From Lingula anatina (lineage: Eukaryota; Brachiopoda; Lingulata; Lingulida; Lingulidae): a DNA stretch of 64,000 nucleotides. The position numbers were made by a program, and so were the translations under genes. Location: contig NW_019774703.1 of assembly GCF_001039355.2 (NCBI RefSeq), forward strand, positions 22,088-86,087, read 5' to 3'. Of the stretch, positions 11,760 through 26,100 are shown in pieces. The notes under the pieces are model-generated. The model saw only the letters and a list, made by a program, of their open reading frames with translations. It was not told the origin of the DNA and ran no database searches. Numbering within the stretch: the stretch's first letter is position 1; every line of letters starts with the position of its first letter.

Positions 11760-14389
11760 ATGGTGTATGCAATTAAAATAACCGGGAATTCCTTCTTAAG
11801 TGACGACACAAATGGTTCACAAACAAGTGCACAAGACAATCAAAGCAACAACGGAGGGTTTTCCAACGTATTCGCCAACGATTCAAGAACGGTTGGAAAC
11901 TTGAACTCCAGCACTAGTCCTTCAAGTCATCGTGCCTCGGGGATATTTTATGGAAACTTTATTTATCTCCCATGGCTCAATCAAAGGTAATGTTTTTTAT
12001 TTCATTAAGATATGCATCGATTTTTTTCTTTATTTTTATATATAATGAGTTCAAATCCCCAGGGTATTTACTAGTGTTACAGACGCAATTGACCGGTTTG
12101 CGGCGGTCACAACTCGATTTTAAAGAGAAACAATTAGTAGGCAAATGCATTACGAATAACTTGCTCTTTGTTAAATATTATTGTCAAATATACTATACTT
12201 GATTATGTTCACAACAAAAATGTTCTAAGTGAATCAACATAACACATCTCTTAGCAGCAGATTTTCCAAATGTACCCAGAGGTAGTTGTGAAAAGTTCCA
12301 TGAAATATTTTGCTTATAAGTTATACACAGACATTTCAGGAATAAAGATTCATTGTTTTCTGATAAAACCTACTTATCATGTAGATAGCACTATTAACAA
12401 TATTGCTATAAACAAAACATTGATATTGTATTCAGATTTTCTAAAGAGTTTATTGAATGAATTTTTAGGGAAATGCATAGTTATGTGCATAATTCAAACC
12501 ACTTTGATATTTTTGATAGCGAGTTATTTTTTCTAATACTTATCTATGATTTTGCATCAAATCAAAGTTTCCTCTACAAAATGCTTTTTTCCTGCTAAAG
12601 ATTCAGTGCTCTAACCTGTCCTGTTTTTGCACATTTTCTAACACTTCTAATGATATAATTTAGTTCTAAATGTCTGGACAGAAATTTTGATAGTTGTCTT
12701 TCTGCATATTTGAGAAGGAAAATATCAACGTCAGATACTTGTATTTGAGTGATTTGTATAGTTTTCGGGTCTTAAATTGGGAAAGATGGATAGCTTGCAA
12801 AATATAGAGACAGAAAATATGGAACACTTTGAAATACTTATAGCATACCTTTAGGTAATACTATTAAATTTCAGCAGTTCTAGCTGGTCAAATATAAGTA
12901 TTCCTGAACCTGTGCGCCAAGTTGTTGCCCCAAAAGACCTGCATTTGGTCAGTAACAACAAACATGGTTTGGGTACCCAGCACCAGTCACAGCCTTCTTC
13001 ACATCTATCTTATGAAGTGGTGCTGAAAAGGAACCAGAACGAGCTGAGGACTGGAAGCTGGACGCCCTTGACTGAGCCTTTCAGTAGTCACTTGCAGTTT
13101 GACCAGATTTCAAACAGGGGGTCCGATGCTGAAAAAATTGAAGACATATCAGAGCCAGAGGATATGTGTCACAAGGAAAAAAGGGTTCAGAACAAGACAC
13201 CAAGAAAACCTATGAAACCTCAGAGGAGTGCTGAAAGGACTAACCCAGATTTCAGAGGAATAACGTTCAGTCTGAAAACAGAGTTTAAAGAAGGCTTGGT
13301 CCAACTCAAAATAGACTCCGATTTCAGGTAGGCTTTAGATTTTGGGCATTTTTTATTTTTTAGTATTGCAAAATAATATTACAATACCTTTTTTCACCAG
13401 GCAGTATGATACTAATGCTTCATAAAGATCGATTTAAGAATTTATTGTCAAGAGCACTTTAAGATATAATGCCAATAAGATAAATTGATACAAATTGTAC
13501 TTTTTCAGCCCATGCAAAACAAATCGTAGGAAATTAAGGCCCAAAGCTGAGGTGTTTTCTTTCCACCATAACAGCAGTGGAAGCCGTGAGTCAGCTACAG
13601 ATTCCGAATCTGATGAACCTCGGGGCAAATATACCAGAATTCCATACCAGTGTTATACACATCACTCTGGTGAGTGTTTTTTTAGTTCATTTTCCGTTGA
13701 TTGGTTGCCAGTATGATTTATGTTGACTTTTTATGTACCATTTATATTTTGTTTATTAATTATGTGTCATATTAAAATTATATCCAGATCCTTGTTTACA
13801 GATAAGTTGATTTTACTTGGCATTTGTTTTGTGAATTAGTTGTTTCATGCCAAATAAGGAAGAAAGTTTGTGAACACTGTTTTTCCGGACTATCTTGCAT
13901 TGATATTTATAGGTAAACAGTGTGCTTCCTGCAACACGAGGAAAACTCCACTGTGGAGAGATGCAGAAGATGGAACACCCCTTTGTAATGCATGTGGTAT
14001 AAGGTAATCTGTGCAAATGAGAATGATGTCTTTGTTGCACGTCTTTTGCTGTTAAGGTTTTTTTTAAAATATGAATTGGTAAAGTTATGTTAAGCTTATT
14101 TATTACAACAAGTATATGAAACATTTGGCACACCTTTTAATCATTAAGTGTAGTACTATTTTGATGCAAGTTGAAACGTCACTCACTTATCTGAATGGAT
14201 GTTAAATTAATTTTAAAAATATTTCATTTTTTTTAAATATTATTCCTTTTTTTCTACTGTAGATACAAAAAGTACAGATTGCGTTGCAGTTTCTGTTGGC
14301 ACATCCCTCGTAAAGGAAGTAAGGCTTACCCACGCTGTGCTCGGTGTGGAGAGATGCTGCGTTTAAATGTGATGAAAAAGCTGTTCTAA
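11760..14389 (+). CDS. ZGLP1: GATA-like zinc finger protein ZGLP1, five exons
   Basis: This is a probable nuclear DNA-binding regulator; mouse ZGLP1 (GLP-1) acts in the gonad. Exons: 11760-11986, 12875-13327, 13509-13669, 13913-14003 and 14263-14389. Phases are continuous and the product is 352 residues. The N-terminal three quarters are Ser/Asn-rich and look disordered, with basic patches (KTPRKPMKPQR, TNRRKLRPK). One GATA finger follows at C284-x2-C287-x17-C305-x2-C308 (CASC, TPLWRDAEDGTPLCNACG). A second C4 unit follows directly at C319-x2-C322-x13-C336-x2-C339 (RCSFCW to RCARCG). Human ZGLP1 has the same RYKKY linker and second C4 unit, which separates it from GATA1-6 and TRPS1. The ATG at 11760 is the first in frame in this exon, although the frame is open to about 11709. 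The protein is longer than human ZGLP1 (about 270 residues) because of the N-terminal part. It converges on ROR. Confidence 0.88.
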
Positions 14390-17300
14390 GCACTGCTGTT
14401 TTAGCAAGTATTGGTGCACTGATTCTTAAAGAGGAACCATCATAAATAATATGTCTTATGTAATCTTGTCTTAAAATTTAGGATAACTTTAAAAGAGATG
14501 AGCTGCATTTTACATTTTATGTGGTTTTAAGGAAACGTTTAATGAGAGGGTGGTATGTGTGAAGAGGTCTTGGTGGATTCCTTTCAACCTAAAAAATGGT
14601 ACATCACAAGGTTTAATGAGACGTACTCCATTAAATTTCAATTATTGCCCAAAATTATATACCAAATTCTATTTGTTTGTTTGTTTGTTTGTATATCCAT
14701 GTCGTTTTGAGGATGTTTGTGTAAAATGCTGCCAGAAAAAAAGGCAAATTGAGATTCGTATTTAGTGCAAAGTTAAGCTACATGTTACAAATTGGAAGAT
14801 ATTTTTTGATAATGACATTTTTGATATTTGTGAAAAAGATGTTATTTAACATTAATTATAAATCTTGATAGAAGTATGCTGGCATACTAGTATGTGAAAT
14901 AATCTTACTTTGGCCTTTTAAATCTGCAAAAAGGAGAGGACTCCTGAACTATGGTAGCTAGATTTTTTAAAAGGTGCTTATAAAAATGTTTAAAGAGAGG
15001 GTCTTGCTAAAGAAAAAAGGCTACACTTAGAAAAAAACTATTGTCTTTGGTTTGCACTCCCTCTCTTTCTCCATCTCAATTTTGATTATATGATGAATAT
15101 CTTATAACAGTATGAATCAATCATTTAAAAAATAATGTCTTAAATTCATTTTTGTTGAGTATTATGTGAAAATTAACATTTATTTTATGTCATAGTGTCT
15201 CTGTTGTTTAAATCTGTCTAGTTTGTCTATTGTGAGTAGTTTGTATTTTAATGTTTACTATGAAACGTAACACATAACATGTTAATTAAAAAGAATTGTT
15301 CTGACTCGTTAAAAAATTTAATCCTTACCTTAACAGTCTATTATTTTAATGGGTTTCTGCTGATAAGAGAAATTTTGATAAATTTCAATTGCAAGATATG
15401 CCATATATGATCTTCTTGGAGTTTGTAAATTTGGACAACTATTTTTCATTTAAAAAGTGAAAACTTGGTTTGGTTGCATTTCAGGCAAATGTGATTTTTG
15501 TTTATGAAATGTAAAGAATTTGTGGAGATGTAATGTTTAACACATGCCTTCAGAACATTTTTGAAATGGCTGATAGCTTGCATAGCTTTACAGACCCTTG
15601 TTATTTGTCCATGAAAATCTTGTCAAATTTTGTTGAAATTTGTTGATGGGAAAATGATTATCATCTTTTTTTACTAACATTCCTTACTTTCTACTAACAA
15701 TTTATGTAGATTTAGTCCTGTTAAACAGTAGAGTAGATGAGTTGTTAAACATAAATTCTTGTTGGAGTTTAGTTTTGAATAATGACAAATGATTACCAAA
15801 GCATATTCATAATTGTGCTGCCAAACTGTCATATTTTTAAAAAAAGAAATAGTAGTTTTCATTTGAATTTATTACGTTGCTTAACTCTGTGGCTTTTTCC
15901 TCCAAAACTGTTATTTAGAATATATGCATATATTTGGTTGTAAAGAATTTTTTTTTTTTTCGGTTTAACATTTAAGGATATGCTTTGATAATTATGCCTC
16001 CTATTAGCAGTGGGCAATTTATACATGTAAATAATTTGTTTTGATCAAGAGAAGATATATTTTTAGTTATTTTTAGTTACATTTATACTTTTAAGTTTGA
16101 AAAGTCTCAAGATGAGATTTCATTTAAGATATACATTGGTTTCTAGTTAAGTTATATTCTTAGTTTTTATTTCACTGTTGACTTTAAAAAGTTTAAAGTA
16201 TTAAAGGTTACTATAATAGTAGTGTCAGCTAATTTAACAGTGGTGCTTTTTTTTGTAAAGACCAGTTAAGAAGCCTTTGCATATTGTACAATGCACAATT
16301 CATAGTTGAATAATGTGCAAAAATGCTGCAATGCACATAAAGTGAAGATGTAGTGGTAGTATATAGTCTTGTTTGAATAGTTTGACGTTTCAGATTATCA
16401 TTCATTGCTTCAGTATATATTGCCATATTGCTGGCCCCATCACTGTTTACAGCATAGTTTTTTATGTGGATGACATTCAAGCATCTGGAGCTCGTATCAA
16501 CCAGTTGGTCTTATGACCAAAGTCCTTTGATAAAGGGTTAAAACATCCTGCCTCATTCCCTGTTTAATCTCTTTAAATTTGAAAAACCACTTTTTTTTTT
16601 TATCAATTTTGCTCAATTTCCAATATTTCTAAAGATGGAGAATCTTTCATTTTCAAATTTCTTGGTTCAGATATGCAAGGCTTAAAAGTGGGTGCAGTTA
16701 TCAAGTATACAAGGTTTTTTAGTATTCAGACTGAGAAAGGTCATCTGTACATTTGTCAGCTTCAGCTGGCTTGGTCCATCTTATCTTGCCTGCATCAATA
16801 AATACCTTGGCAAAAACTTTATAGGCAGGTATTTTTATGATGCAATTATTGCATCTCATTATACCTCTTTATAATATTGGCAGTTCTGATGCTACTTTCA
16901 CTTTCAAGTTGTACTTCTCACTTAAATTTGAAATAAAGTTTGATTCATATTTACTCGAATTATTATTATTATTATTTTTATTTCTCTGGGAAACGCTCTT
17001 TCTTGATGCATATCGAATGTGTTATAAAATCCCCTCATTCTTCAAGCGTCCAAGTGGCAATTCAAGATGGCACTTGCTAAACTTACAAAATCAAATGTAC
17101 TTCGATAAGCAAAGGAAATTTGTCATTACAAAATGGATAAGTATCGTCTTCCATCGAAAATGACTGAGAAATATAGAATTTTGAGAAACTACATCAATTT
17201 CGATATATTTATGTGAAAATGTCAATGTTTATCTGAATTGCACACCACGTAGTGTAGCAAAAAGTTGGTTTTGCATTTCCATGGTTTAAAGAACTGTGGG

Positions 17301-18483
17301 TGAGAAAGCAGGGAACAGCCTCAATAATCCCCTCATTGGCCTGCCTTTATTTAAGAAATTGATTATAATCAAATAAGTGTCAAACGAAGAGTATGTTTGA
17401 TATAAGACAATCTGTCATTTTATTACCTAACAGACAATAAAGCTATGGAACAATATCCAGAATAAATCTAATCTACTGCTTGCCATGCTACAAAGACTGG
17501 ATTCAGAAGCCTGTGTGAGGGAAGCCTCAGACAAAAAATTGGAACAAAGCTGGAGCTCCTCTGTAAAATGCACCTTTTTTGTTAACAAGTTTACAACAGA
17601 CAATGAAATAAAACCTTTAGAATTGGCATTAGAGTTTAATAATGGGCACAATACATTTACCTGAATTGATAATTTCCTCAGTAATTTTCAACAAATACTT
17701 TACTGGCAACAACGTAATAAATCTGTAACAAAAAGCTAACATTCAAGGTGAAAGAAGATAAATTCATGATTGAAAGTTAGCCTTTGGCTTAGAAATGAAA
17801 CAATTTATCATGGAATTTTAAAAAATCCACACATGAAAACTACCATAAAGTAGTTTATTGTCAGTAAATATGTAGAATTAAATTGAACCATTCATTTAAT
17901 AACCACAGAACAAGTTAAAACTTGATAACCATTGTAAAATTAATATCATTTCAAAGTAATGTTGGGTAAAACAGACAGACAACATGGAAGTAATAATTCT
18001 TCTGAAATTGCAAAAATACACTTGCATTTGTCAAGATCCATTTTCATTTCCTATCAACATTATTACTAAAAAATAAAGCCATAATTGCAGTATAAACATC
18101 TAATGACTTGTCTCTGAGCCTGACCTCGGGGCTCTTTCAAGGGTTATACTATCTCAATAAAACATGAGTAACTAGTCATTTACACAAGCAAGCAAAGTGA
18201 CTACAGACAGAAGCACAAAATTAACAATTTGTATGAATAATTATATTTACAAAAAATTGACCTTTCAAGGTCACTTCTGATAATGAGAAATTCTGTAGAC
18301 CATCTTTCACTGGTTCTATCACACTTCTTTGGGAATACATCCATGTTGTCAGTAATATACAGGGAGCAATACAAAATTGCAAACTTTGGTATGCACTTGG
18401 GTATTAAGAGACCAAATATATACACATCACTTACAACACAAATGCAAGTTATACACTACTTTCAAATTATAGAAATAGAGGCC
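14390..18483. other. Convergent intergenic region ZGLP1 / ROR
   Basis: This AT-rich 4.1 kb should contain the two 3' untranslated regions and no other coding exon that I can support. Candidate ROR polyadenylation signals on the minus strand are AATAAA at 17424-17419 and 17351-17346. A (TTTG)-type short repeat lies at about 14670-14690 and a T run at about 15948-15960. Small open frames here show no family features. Confidence 0.5.
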
Positions 18484-20138
18484 TTATATTTCTGATTGTC
18501 TTGGCTCTGTTATAAACATGCTGTCTTTAATCATTTCATTCCGGGCGTTTATGGAATTATTGACATGCACTGGGCTTTGGACGTTGTGTTGCTGGTTGGT
18601 TGGCACTTTATTTTGCATGTTGGGTTTGTAGTTACTGGACGATGATCTTGAACTATGGCTTGATGACTTATGACTGGCTACAGAGCCGGGTGGAGAGGGC
18701 TTTTTATACATAGCAGGGTGATGAACAAATCCTGGGGGTGGCGGTGCCTGCCCAGTCTGTGCATATCCCTGAGATGGGACATTACTATATGGAGTTGAGT
18801 AATAGCCTACAGGGGGAGGGGGGATGGGTGGGAACCCCGGGGGTGGCTGGTTCCCCCCAGTCATCCTCCCTGAACTCCCTGTGAGTCCTGTAGTGGTAGT
18901 GTTATTACTGGGCCCTGTGCTGCTATGGTGACTCTGCTGACTGCGGCCACTGCTATGCTGTGTACTACTCGAGTGTCCAGAATGGCTCTGAGCCAGGTTA
19001 TGTTGTGGGAACTGGGTTGCTATCAGCTCCCCACGCCACTGCCTTAGACGCATGTGAATTTCATTGAATGTGGGCCTCCTGGCTGGCATTTCATGCCAAC
19101 ACTCCACCATCAGGGTGTATACCCTACTGGGGCAGCCATCAGGGCATGGTAATATCTGACGGCCTCGGATCATTTCTATCACTTCTTGATTTGTATAGCC
19201 ATAGTAAGGCTGGAGTCCATAGCTGAATATCTCCCACAGTAACACTCCATAGGACCACACATCACTCTCTACTGTAAACTTCCCATAAAGAATGGACTCG
19301 GGTGCCATCCAGCGCACTGGAAGGAGGGCCTTGCTCTGCAAGCGATAATAATCCGATGAGTAAACGTCTCTTGAAAGACCAAAGTCTGAAATTTTTACAG
19401 TTAAATTGTCTCCAACCAGAACGTTTCTAGCTGCAAGGTCTCTGTGGACAAAATGGTGGCTGCAGAGGAATTCCATCCCTGCTGCTATTTGAACTGATAT
19501 GTACAACATGTCTGAGGTGTCAAGATGGCGCGGTACAAGGCCATCCTCATTCATACCCACATCTGAATGTGGTGAATGACGTATTAAGAACTCGTGTAAG
19601 TCGCCATGTGGCATGTATTCAAACAGCATACACCATGGCTGGTCTTTCATACAAACTCCAATCAGACACACAATATTCAAGTGTCTCATGTCAGACATCA
19701 ATTCAACTTCGCGACGAAAATCGCTAGCTATTTTTTGTGAAGCATTTTCCTTTAATGTTTTCACAGCAATTGTACCAACTGTGTTATCTCCATATAATCC
19801 AATCACTTCTGCTTTGTAAACTTTTCCAAATGCCCCTTCTCCAAGTTCCTGAACAAAACGAATTGCAGATCGTGGAAACTCTTTTGCTTTGACAGGATTC
19901 TTAATGATTAGAGCAGTCATCTCCATGTCTTGGTTTGGTTGTTCTGGAGATTTTGCGGCTTCTGGTGGAGTTTGCCTGTTGCGTCGCTGTCTCGAGCACA
20001 GGCATATCACAGTAATGATCAGGGCCAAAATAAGAGGGATGGCCACACTGGGCAGGACGATGATCAGAATCTCTTTGAGGTTTGAGTTGTTTTTTGATGC
20101 ATCAGATGTCACTTGGTTTATTGTCTTCACTAGGTCAG
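18484..20138 (-). other. ROR: ROR last exon: membrane segment, whole kinase, tail
   Basis: One 1,655-bp exon encodes residues 422-972. Kinase landmarks are all canonical: glycine loop GEGAFGKVY (G521-G526), catalytic lysine in [20 protein letters not shown], the activation-loop tyrosines YSSDYYR, and WMAPES. Human ROR1 and ROR2 deviate at several of these sites (HKD, DLG and an altered glycine loop). This receptor is therefore predicted to bind ATP and to be an active kinase. The tail has a Ser/His-rich stretch ([14 protein letters not shown]), Pro-rich PPPPG repeats suited to SH3/WW partners, and a basic Ser-rich part. It ends EPRQSEI. Confidence 0.95.
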
Positions 20139-23100
20139 CTAGAAGAACAAAAAGCTATGATTTAAAAATTAACAAAATTAAATCAAATTTACTAATTTTT
20201 CTCTTTGTGAAAGTTTGTTAATAACCACAAGTTTGTGTAAAAAGTTGGGAATTTAAATACTGTTACAAATTTTAAGTTACAGATTATTCATGCAAAGTAA
20301 CTTTTTAAATTCATGAACCAAATAGACAGCAAGATATTTAGTATCTGTCTTAATAATATACACCTTTTCTTATTGAATACATGCTTCCAATACTCTCCAT
20401 CAAATCAAACTAACAATACCCTTAAGTGGTATCAGGCATATATAAATGTGCATAGCCAATAAAACTTACGACACTTTGGTATATCACAAAGTTCTGTGGG
20501 CACCATTTTATCCATTGTGAAACACCAAGGTGCTTCCTTGCGTCCTCCTGGGTTGCGGCAGTAATTGTGTCCTCCTGTTATAAATACAAAGGCATATTTT
20601 ACAAATGAATTTTTTTAAAGGTATTTAACTGGGCAATATTCATAATCTGACCCACTTATATATCTTCACTAACACTGTCTCTCTCTGTTAGAGGATCTAG
20701 AATTCTAGGTTCACCAACTTAACATTTCTTACTTTTTTTTTTAGTAATGAAGTCTCACTAGTGACATCATCAATCTTTCAGAACCTATGATCAATAATTC
20801 TGTTGGTGCCAATACATTTCAGAATGTGTAAAGTGATGGCATAAAGAAAAATGAAATAATAAGATAAAATTTAACTGCAGAGCTCCTGTAGCTGTCTATA
20901 CGTACCCTGTAGCAGTGGGAACTGGCCAAGTGACAGAGTGACAAGGTGGGGGCTATTTGAGGTCCACTTCTGGCACTTGAGTCCTGACTTTGTGTGGCTC
21001 ACTGTCCCCTGGTATGACATGCCTGTCCCATTATAACAGGTGTGACCTACACAGAGAGAAGAGTAGGGATGTTTATATCCTACACAGAGAAAGTGTGCAA
21101 ACAAAATGTTGTGCATATATGACTTATTACTCTGCCCGGGCAAAAAAATGAAATTTCAATCCAAATTTTAGTACCCTAGGTTCTAGATTCCGGTATTGCC
21201 AGCTCGATCTTGATTTCACATATAACCCATATTAGCAATACCAGGCTCTAGCAAACAGCGGCAACTCGGGGGCGTTCTTCTTCAAAATTCTGCCTAGGGC
21301 ACTTCCATATTTGGAAGTCACACCTCACAGCTGTGTCCGCCTGGATCCATATTTGGAAGTCATAATTCTCGTACGTCACAGGTTTGGCTGCCTGGAGCTG
21401 CCTTTCCCGCCTTGCGCTGAAGTTATCTCGTGCACACGAGACAAGAAGTAATTAAAGTGCCTGACGCGGAGTTAGAAGTTTGAATTGAAAATATCTTGCA
21501 GTCGAAGGTCAGTGCCACAATACAAGCAACATTCTGCTGTAAAAACTGATTTTCGTGTAGCCATTGCGCAGCCCTTATAGTGGTATCAGGCATACAGTGT
21601 AGCTGTCAAATTTGGCACACGGCAAGCACGTGTATTGTGCACGTGTATATCTCAGGACTAACTGTTCTTTGATAAGCAAAAAATACAAAAACATTGGATA
21701 TCTTTTCTTTTCGAAGAATATTATTCATTTTTTTCATTTATTCTTTAAATACAGTAAATAAAATTAAATAAAGCAGAATTAAATTTGCTTTACGTTTCAT
21801 TTTGGTCTAATGACATTCAACTGCAGTTTCACTGCGGAGCAGTTCTATTTGATTGATGGAAGCCTAACATGGCCGCTGGTCTTCAGAGCTAGTAAAAATG
21901 ACTCCAAGGTATATTTAATATTTACAAGCTAATTTTTACGTTGCTCTGACACTCAGGGTAAATTTTAGAAGAGTCATATAAATATCATACCACGGCTTCC
22001 TGTGTCTACTTTCACTTGTCCTTTAGGCAGACCAATGCTGACACAATTAGCAGCCTGTGGTGTTCCTTTGGCTGGCAAATCCTCACACCTGGGTAATAAA
22101 CTGTTACCTGAAAAGACAATAATGTGTAATGCATGTAAAGCACAATTGATCAAACTGCCCTAGGCATTCAATATTTAATTTCAGTAGATTTTAGGAACAA
22201 GAAACATTTATTAGTATCAGATAGTTTCATCCCAGATATTCTAACATTGCCTTTAAATGTCTAAATCTTATTATAAATTATTTTTAAAGACAAAAAGATC
22301 CATAAACACATGTCAGTCTTTTCAACTTTCTCATATGTTCAAATCTGCAAGTCGATAGGTCTGTTTAGTAAAATCGAGGTTCAGTTTTAAATTACCACAA
22401 GACAACTAAAATCATTTGTGGAAAATTTCAATGCCTGAGCCACAGTGGGGTCTCTGGGTAATACCACCCTCCAAAAACACAGACACTTCATTGCTGGTGA
22501 GAAATGTCTGTCTAGAACTAGTTTAAAGACCAAAATGGTTTTAACCTATGTCTGAATTAAAATTAAGATACATTTCCGTCTACATACCAATCACTGGCTG
22601 CGTCTTAGCCAGCACGTACTCAGTCTTGCACATATCAGTCATGAGAATGTTACACTCCTCCTGACAAATCTGTCGTGGCTGTGGCTCCACACCACTGTTG
22701 TCACACAGAGGGAAGTTAAAGTGACACAGCAGGGGAATGGCGTACTCCTCACACCTCTCTGACATCTCTGTCGTCTGCTCTATCACTGTGATGGCAGCTT
22801 GAAAAAGAAGATGAAGATTTTAGTTTTAGAAAGCACTCATTATTCAAATATATAATACTATACTCTCTGACCCCCTTTTTAATTTTTTTTTTTCAAATAT
22901 TTTTCTATTATGGTTTACATGACTTACAAACAGATCTATAGATTTTGAGAATTCACTGTATTAAGGATTTTGCGTTGTTTTCAACTAGCTTTGTGCTGTT
23001 TATGAGTTAAGTTTCAAGTGAACAGTCGGAAATTATTAACTAAATCATATATATTCAATTTAACTCTTTCTTTCAAATATTTCATACAATTAAAATATAA

Positions 23101-26100
23101 AAATATTCCCCAGTCAAAACCTTTTCCTTGTTTTGTAGCTTCAGTATCATAAACATTAAACAGAGGAAATTTTTTTTAAATGCTAAACTACACTTGAAAA
23201 CTTAGATGCCATTAATCCAATAATGCCATTTTTTTCACCAAAATCAAGACATATTAAAACCTTCGCACAGAGATTTGTATAGTTCTCTCCAGGATGTCTG
23301 TGAAGATCTTTGAGATATTCTCTGCAGACTAACCTAACAGCTGATTCTCCACTCGGCCCTGCATGAAGTTGTCTAGGACATAAATACTTTTATTGGCAAC
23401 AAATCTAGAGCACGACACTCCTCTGTATGGTTGGCAGAAACCATTGCCTGGCTGGCTATCTCTGGAAGTAGAGAAAAAAGAAGATACAGGCTCAAATAGT
23501 TTGTAAAGTTACATGCAGAAGGCCACACACATACACACACTGATAAAGAAGTTATATTTATTTCCATTGCCAAAAACCAGGCAGCTGCAATCAAACAGGA
23601 CATAAAAGACTTCTCTTTCAAGACAAAATACAGATATTCTCATCCCAATATTACCAAGAACACAGAGATCTCATAAATGATTTTTATTACAACCAGATGG
23701 CAATTTTTGCTTTGGTAAAGAAAGTCAAAGAAGAATAATGGACAGCAAAGAGTTTTTTAACATCATCTTACTATGTAAGCCTAACAAGATAAAAGTCTTT
23801 GGTTCCAATATGGCCAAAACAACAGAAGGACTAGTCTCAAGCCATGTATATCTAAAAGATCCCAACCACAAGCCCCCAGAGGGAGCTAAGGTTGCGCTCA
23901 CTGAGAGTAAAAACTCAAAAAATAATCCAATGGCTGTGTGTTCACCAGTTAGTCAGTCTATTACATTACATACCTTGTCCCTGGTGGTCTGTAGTTGAAA
24001 TTAGGGAAAGCTGCAGTACCGAATGGATCAAAGCCTGGTGGTCGTATGGGGGTCTCCTCATCTGGTGGACCACTCGGAAAAGGATCCACCTCTACTGTCC
24101 TAGGAGTGTAATTAGGAGGACGACCTGCAAATCAAGACCATAACTCAATACATATATGGGCAATGGCGAACTTGCCACGAAGTATGAAAAATATATGAGA
24201 ATAATACTGATATATTTGTTTGGGGAAGCATACAATTCTTTTCAGCATATTGCCAGCAGTACAATTAATAATCTGGCTTACTGGATCAAGTACTATATTT
24301 GTCAAAGCAGGTCTTTATGTGAAAACAACAGTTTTTTTTCATGGAGTATTCTAAACCAACAATCCACGCCCATCATTCTTTGTAACATTAACACAAAGTG
24401 CATGGATAACATTTTAGTATGTGAAAAGGAGGCAATGCAACATTTACAATATACATGAAGTCTATAGCATTATTATTGATCCCATGTAGTAATACAACCC
24501 TTGAGGTTTCCTGTGGTTATTATAGACTTATATTTATATACCAACTTCACACAGTCAATTACTTCTGAGAATCATGTCATTATACACTGGAATGAAAACA
24601 AATCTCTGTCTACTTACCAGGTTTTACTAGCAGCATTCCACTGGCTCTTTCTCTACCAAACACATTGGTTGCTTCACAGGAGTAGACACCAGAATCAGAT
24701 TCTTGAACACTGTTTATACGTAACCTGTAATATTGCATAAATGATTACAGCCCAACTCATTAAACCTTCAGTAGAACTAAACAGTAAAACTAAAATTGTA
24801 ATTAATTTAAATAAACTTAAAAGACTTCATTTTACATTTCAAGCTGAGTGTACCATTAAAATCTTCTACTGAAACACCATCAATCAGGACTGAGACCAAG
24901 TTTTAATGAGATATCACACGTCGTGCTCCTTAGAGTGCAACTTTAGCAGAGAAACATAAAATACCTTGATCCCCAAAAAGTATCTTTGGCATTCAGTCTG
25001 CTGTGTCTGCTCTCTTGTATTGTTACATTATCCTTGAACCAGGTGTAGCGTGGGACTGGAGAGCCTGAGATTTCACAGCGTAATCTCACATTTTCTCCGG
25101 TGAATTTGGTAAGGTTTTCCATTGGACGATCCACTCTTACGAAACCATCTAAAAAGGAAAATTGAGGCTTATTTGTAATTTTTTAAACAAATGCACAACT
25201 AAAAACATACACCTCAAGGGTTATGCTAATGGGGAAGAGAAACAAAATGCTGACAAAGGTCTCAGGAAACAAAGAGCTTCTTGATAAATCTTAAGTGTAT
25301 GCAACCAGATGGTGCAATGTTTTAACAGTTAAAACCAAAGGCATAAAGGCATTTTTGTCTTAGAAGGCATTATCACCAAAATTCACCCCACCCCCTTTAA
25401 AAAAAACCAAACAAGCTGAATTGTTCATTTTTCATGTTCTCTTTTAATAATTTGTAAAGCATCCATGGGTCATTAAACCTGGACCATCAAAGTGGAGAAC
25501 TAAAACATGATTTATCTTCTTTTATCTCCTTGGACTAAGATAACGAGAGTTTAAATGGCAGTGGATCAATTTTTATCAATAATTTATTCATTGATGTGTT
25601 TTTATTTTCTACTTCATATCAATCATTCATTAAACCTTACAAAAAAAAAGGGGGGAAACATGATTTCACACCATCCTACTGGAGAGCACTCCTGCATGCA
25701 CAATGCTTTTAAGGTCTGGTTACCTAATAGTGAAGTTTAAACGGTGACTTCATTGAGTAAATAATCACCACATTAGCTAATTCACCAGCCATGCAAAGTG
25801 AAGAAAAACTGGAATTACAAGCCCTTCAAACCCTACAAGTCTTCCATACATGGTACCTCAGCTAGCAAACATGATGCCATTTTTTCCACACTTTCCGATT
25901 GGATTACCAGAACCTGTCTCCCGCACCTTTCAACATCACACAGACAACTACATGCAGTTTTATACACACCAGTCAAAACATTCACTCTAAAATGCATCAG
26001 TGATGGTTCATTGACCAATATTTTTTTTCTTTTAAACAGCTTAAAACAAGCTAGCACTTATCAAATCAAGTGTGTTGCCTTATAATTTACGTAACATTTT

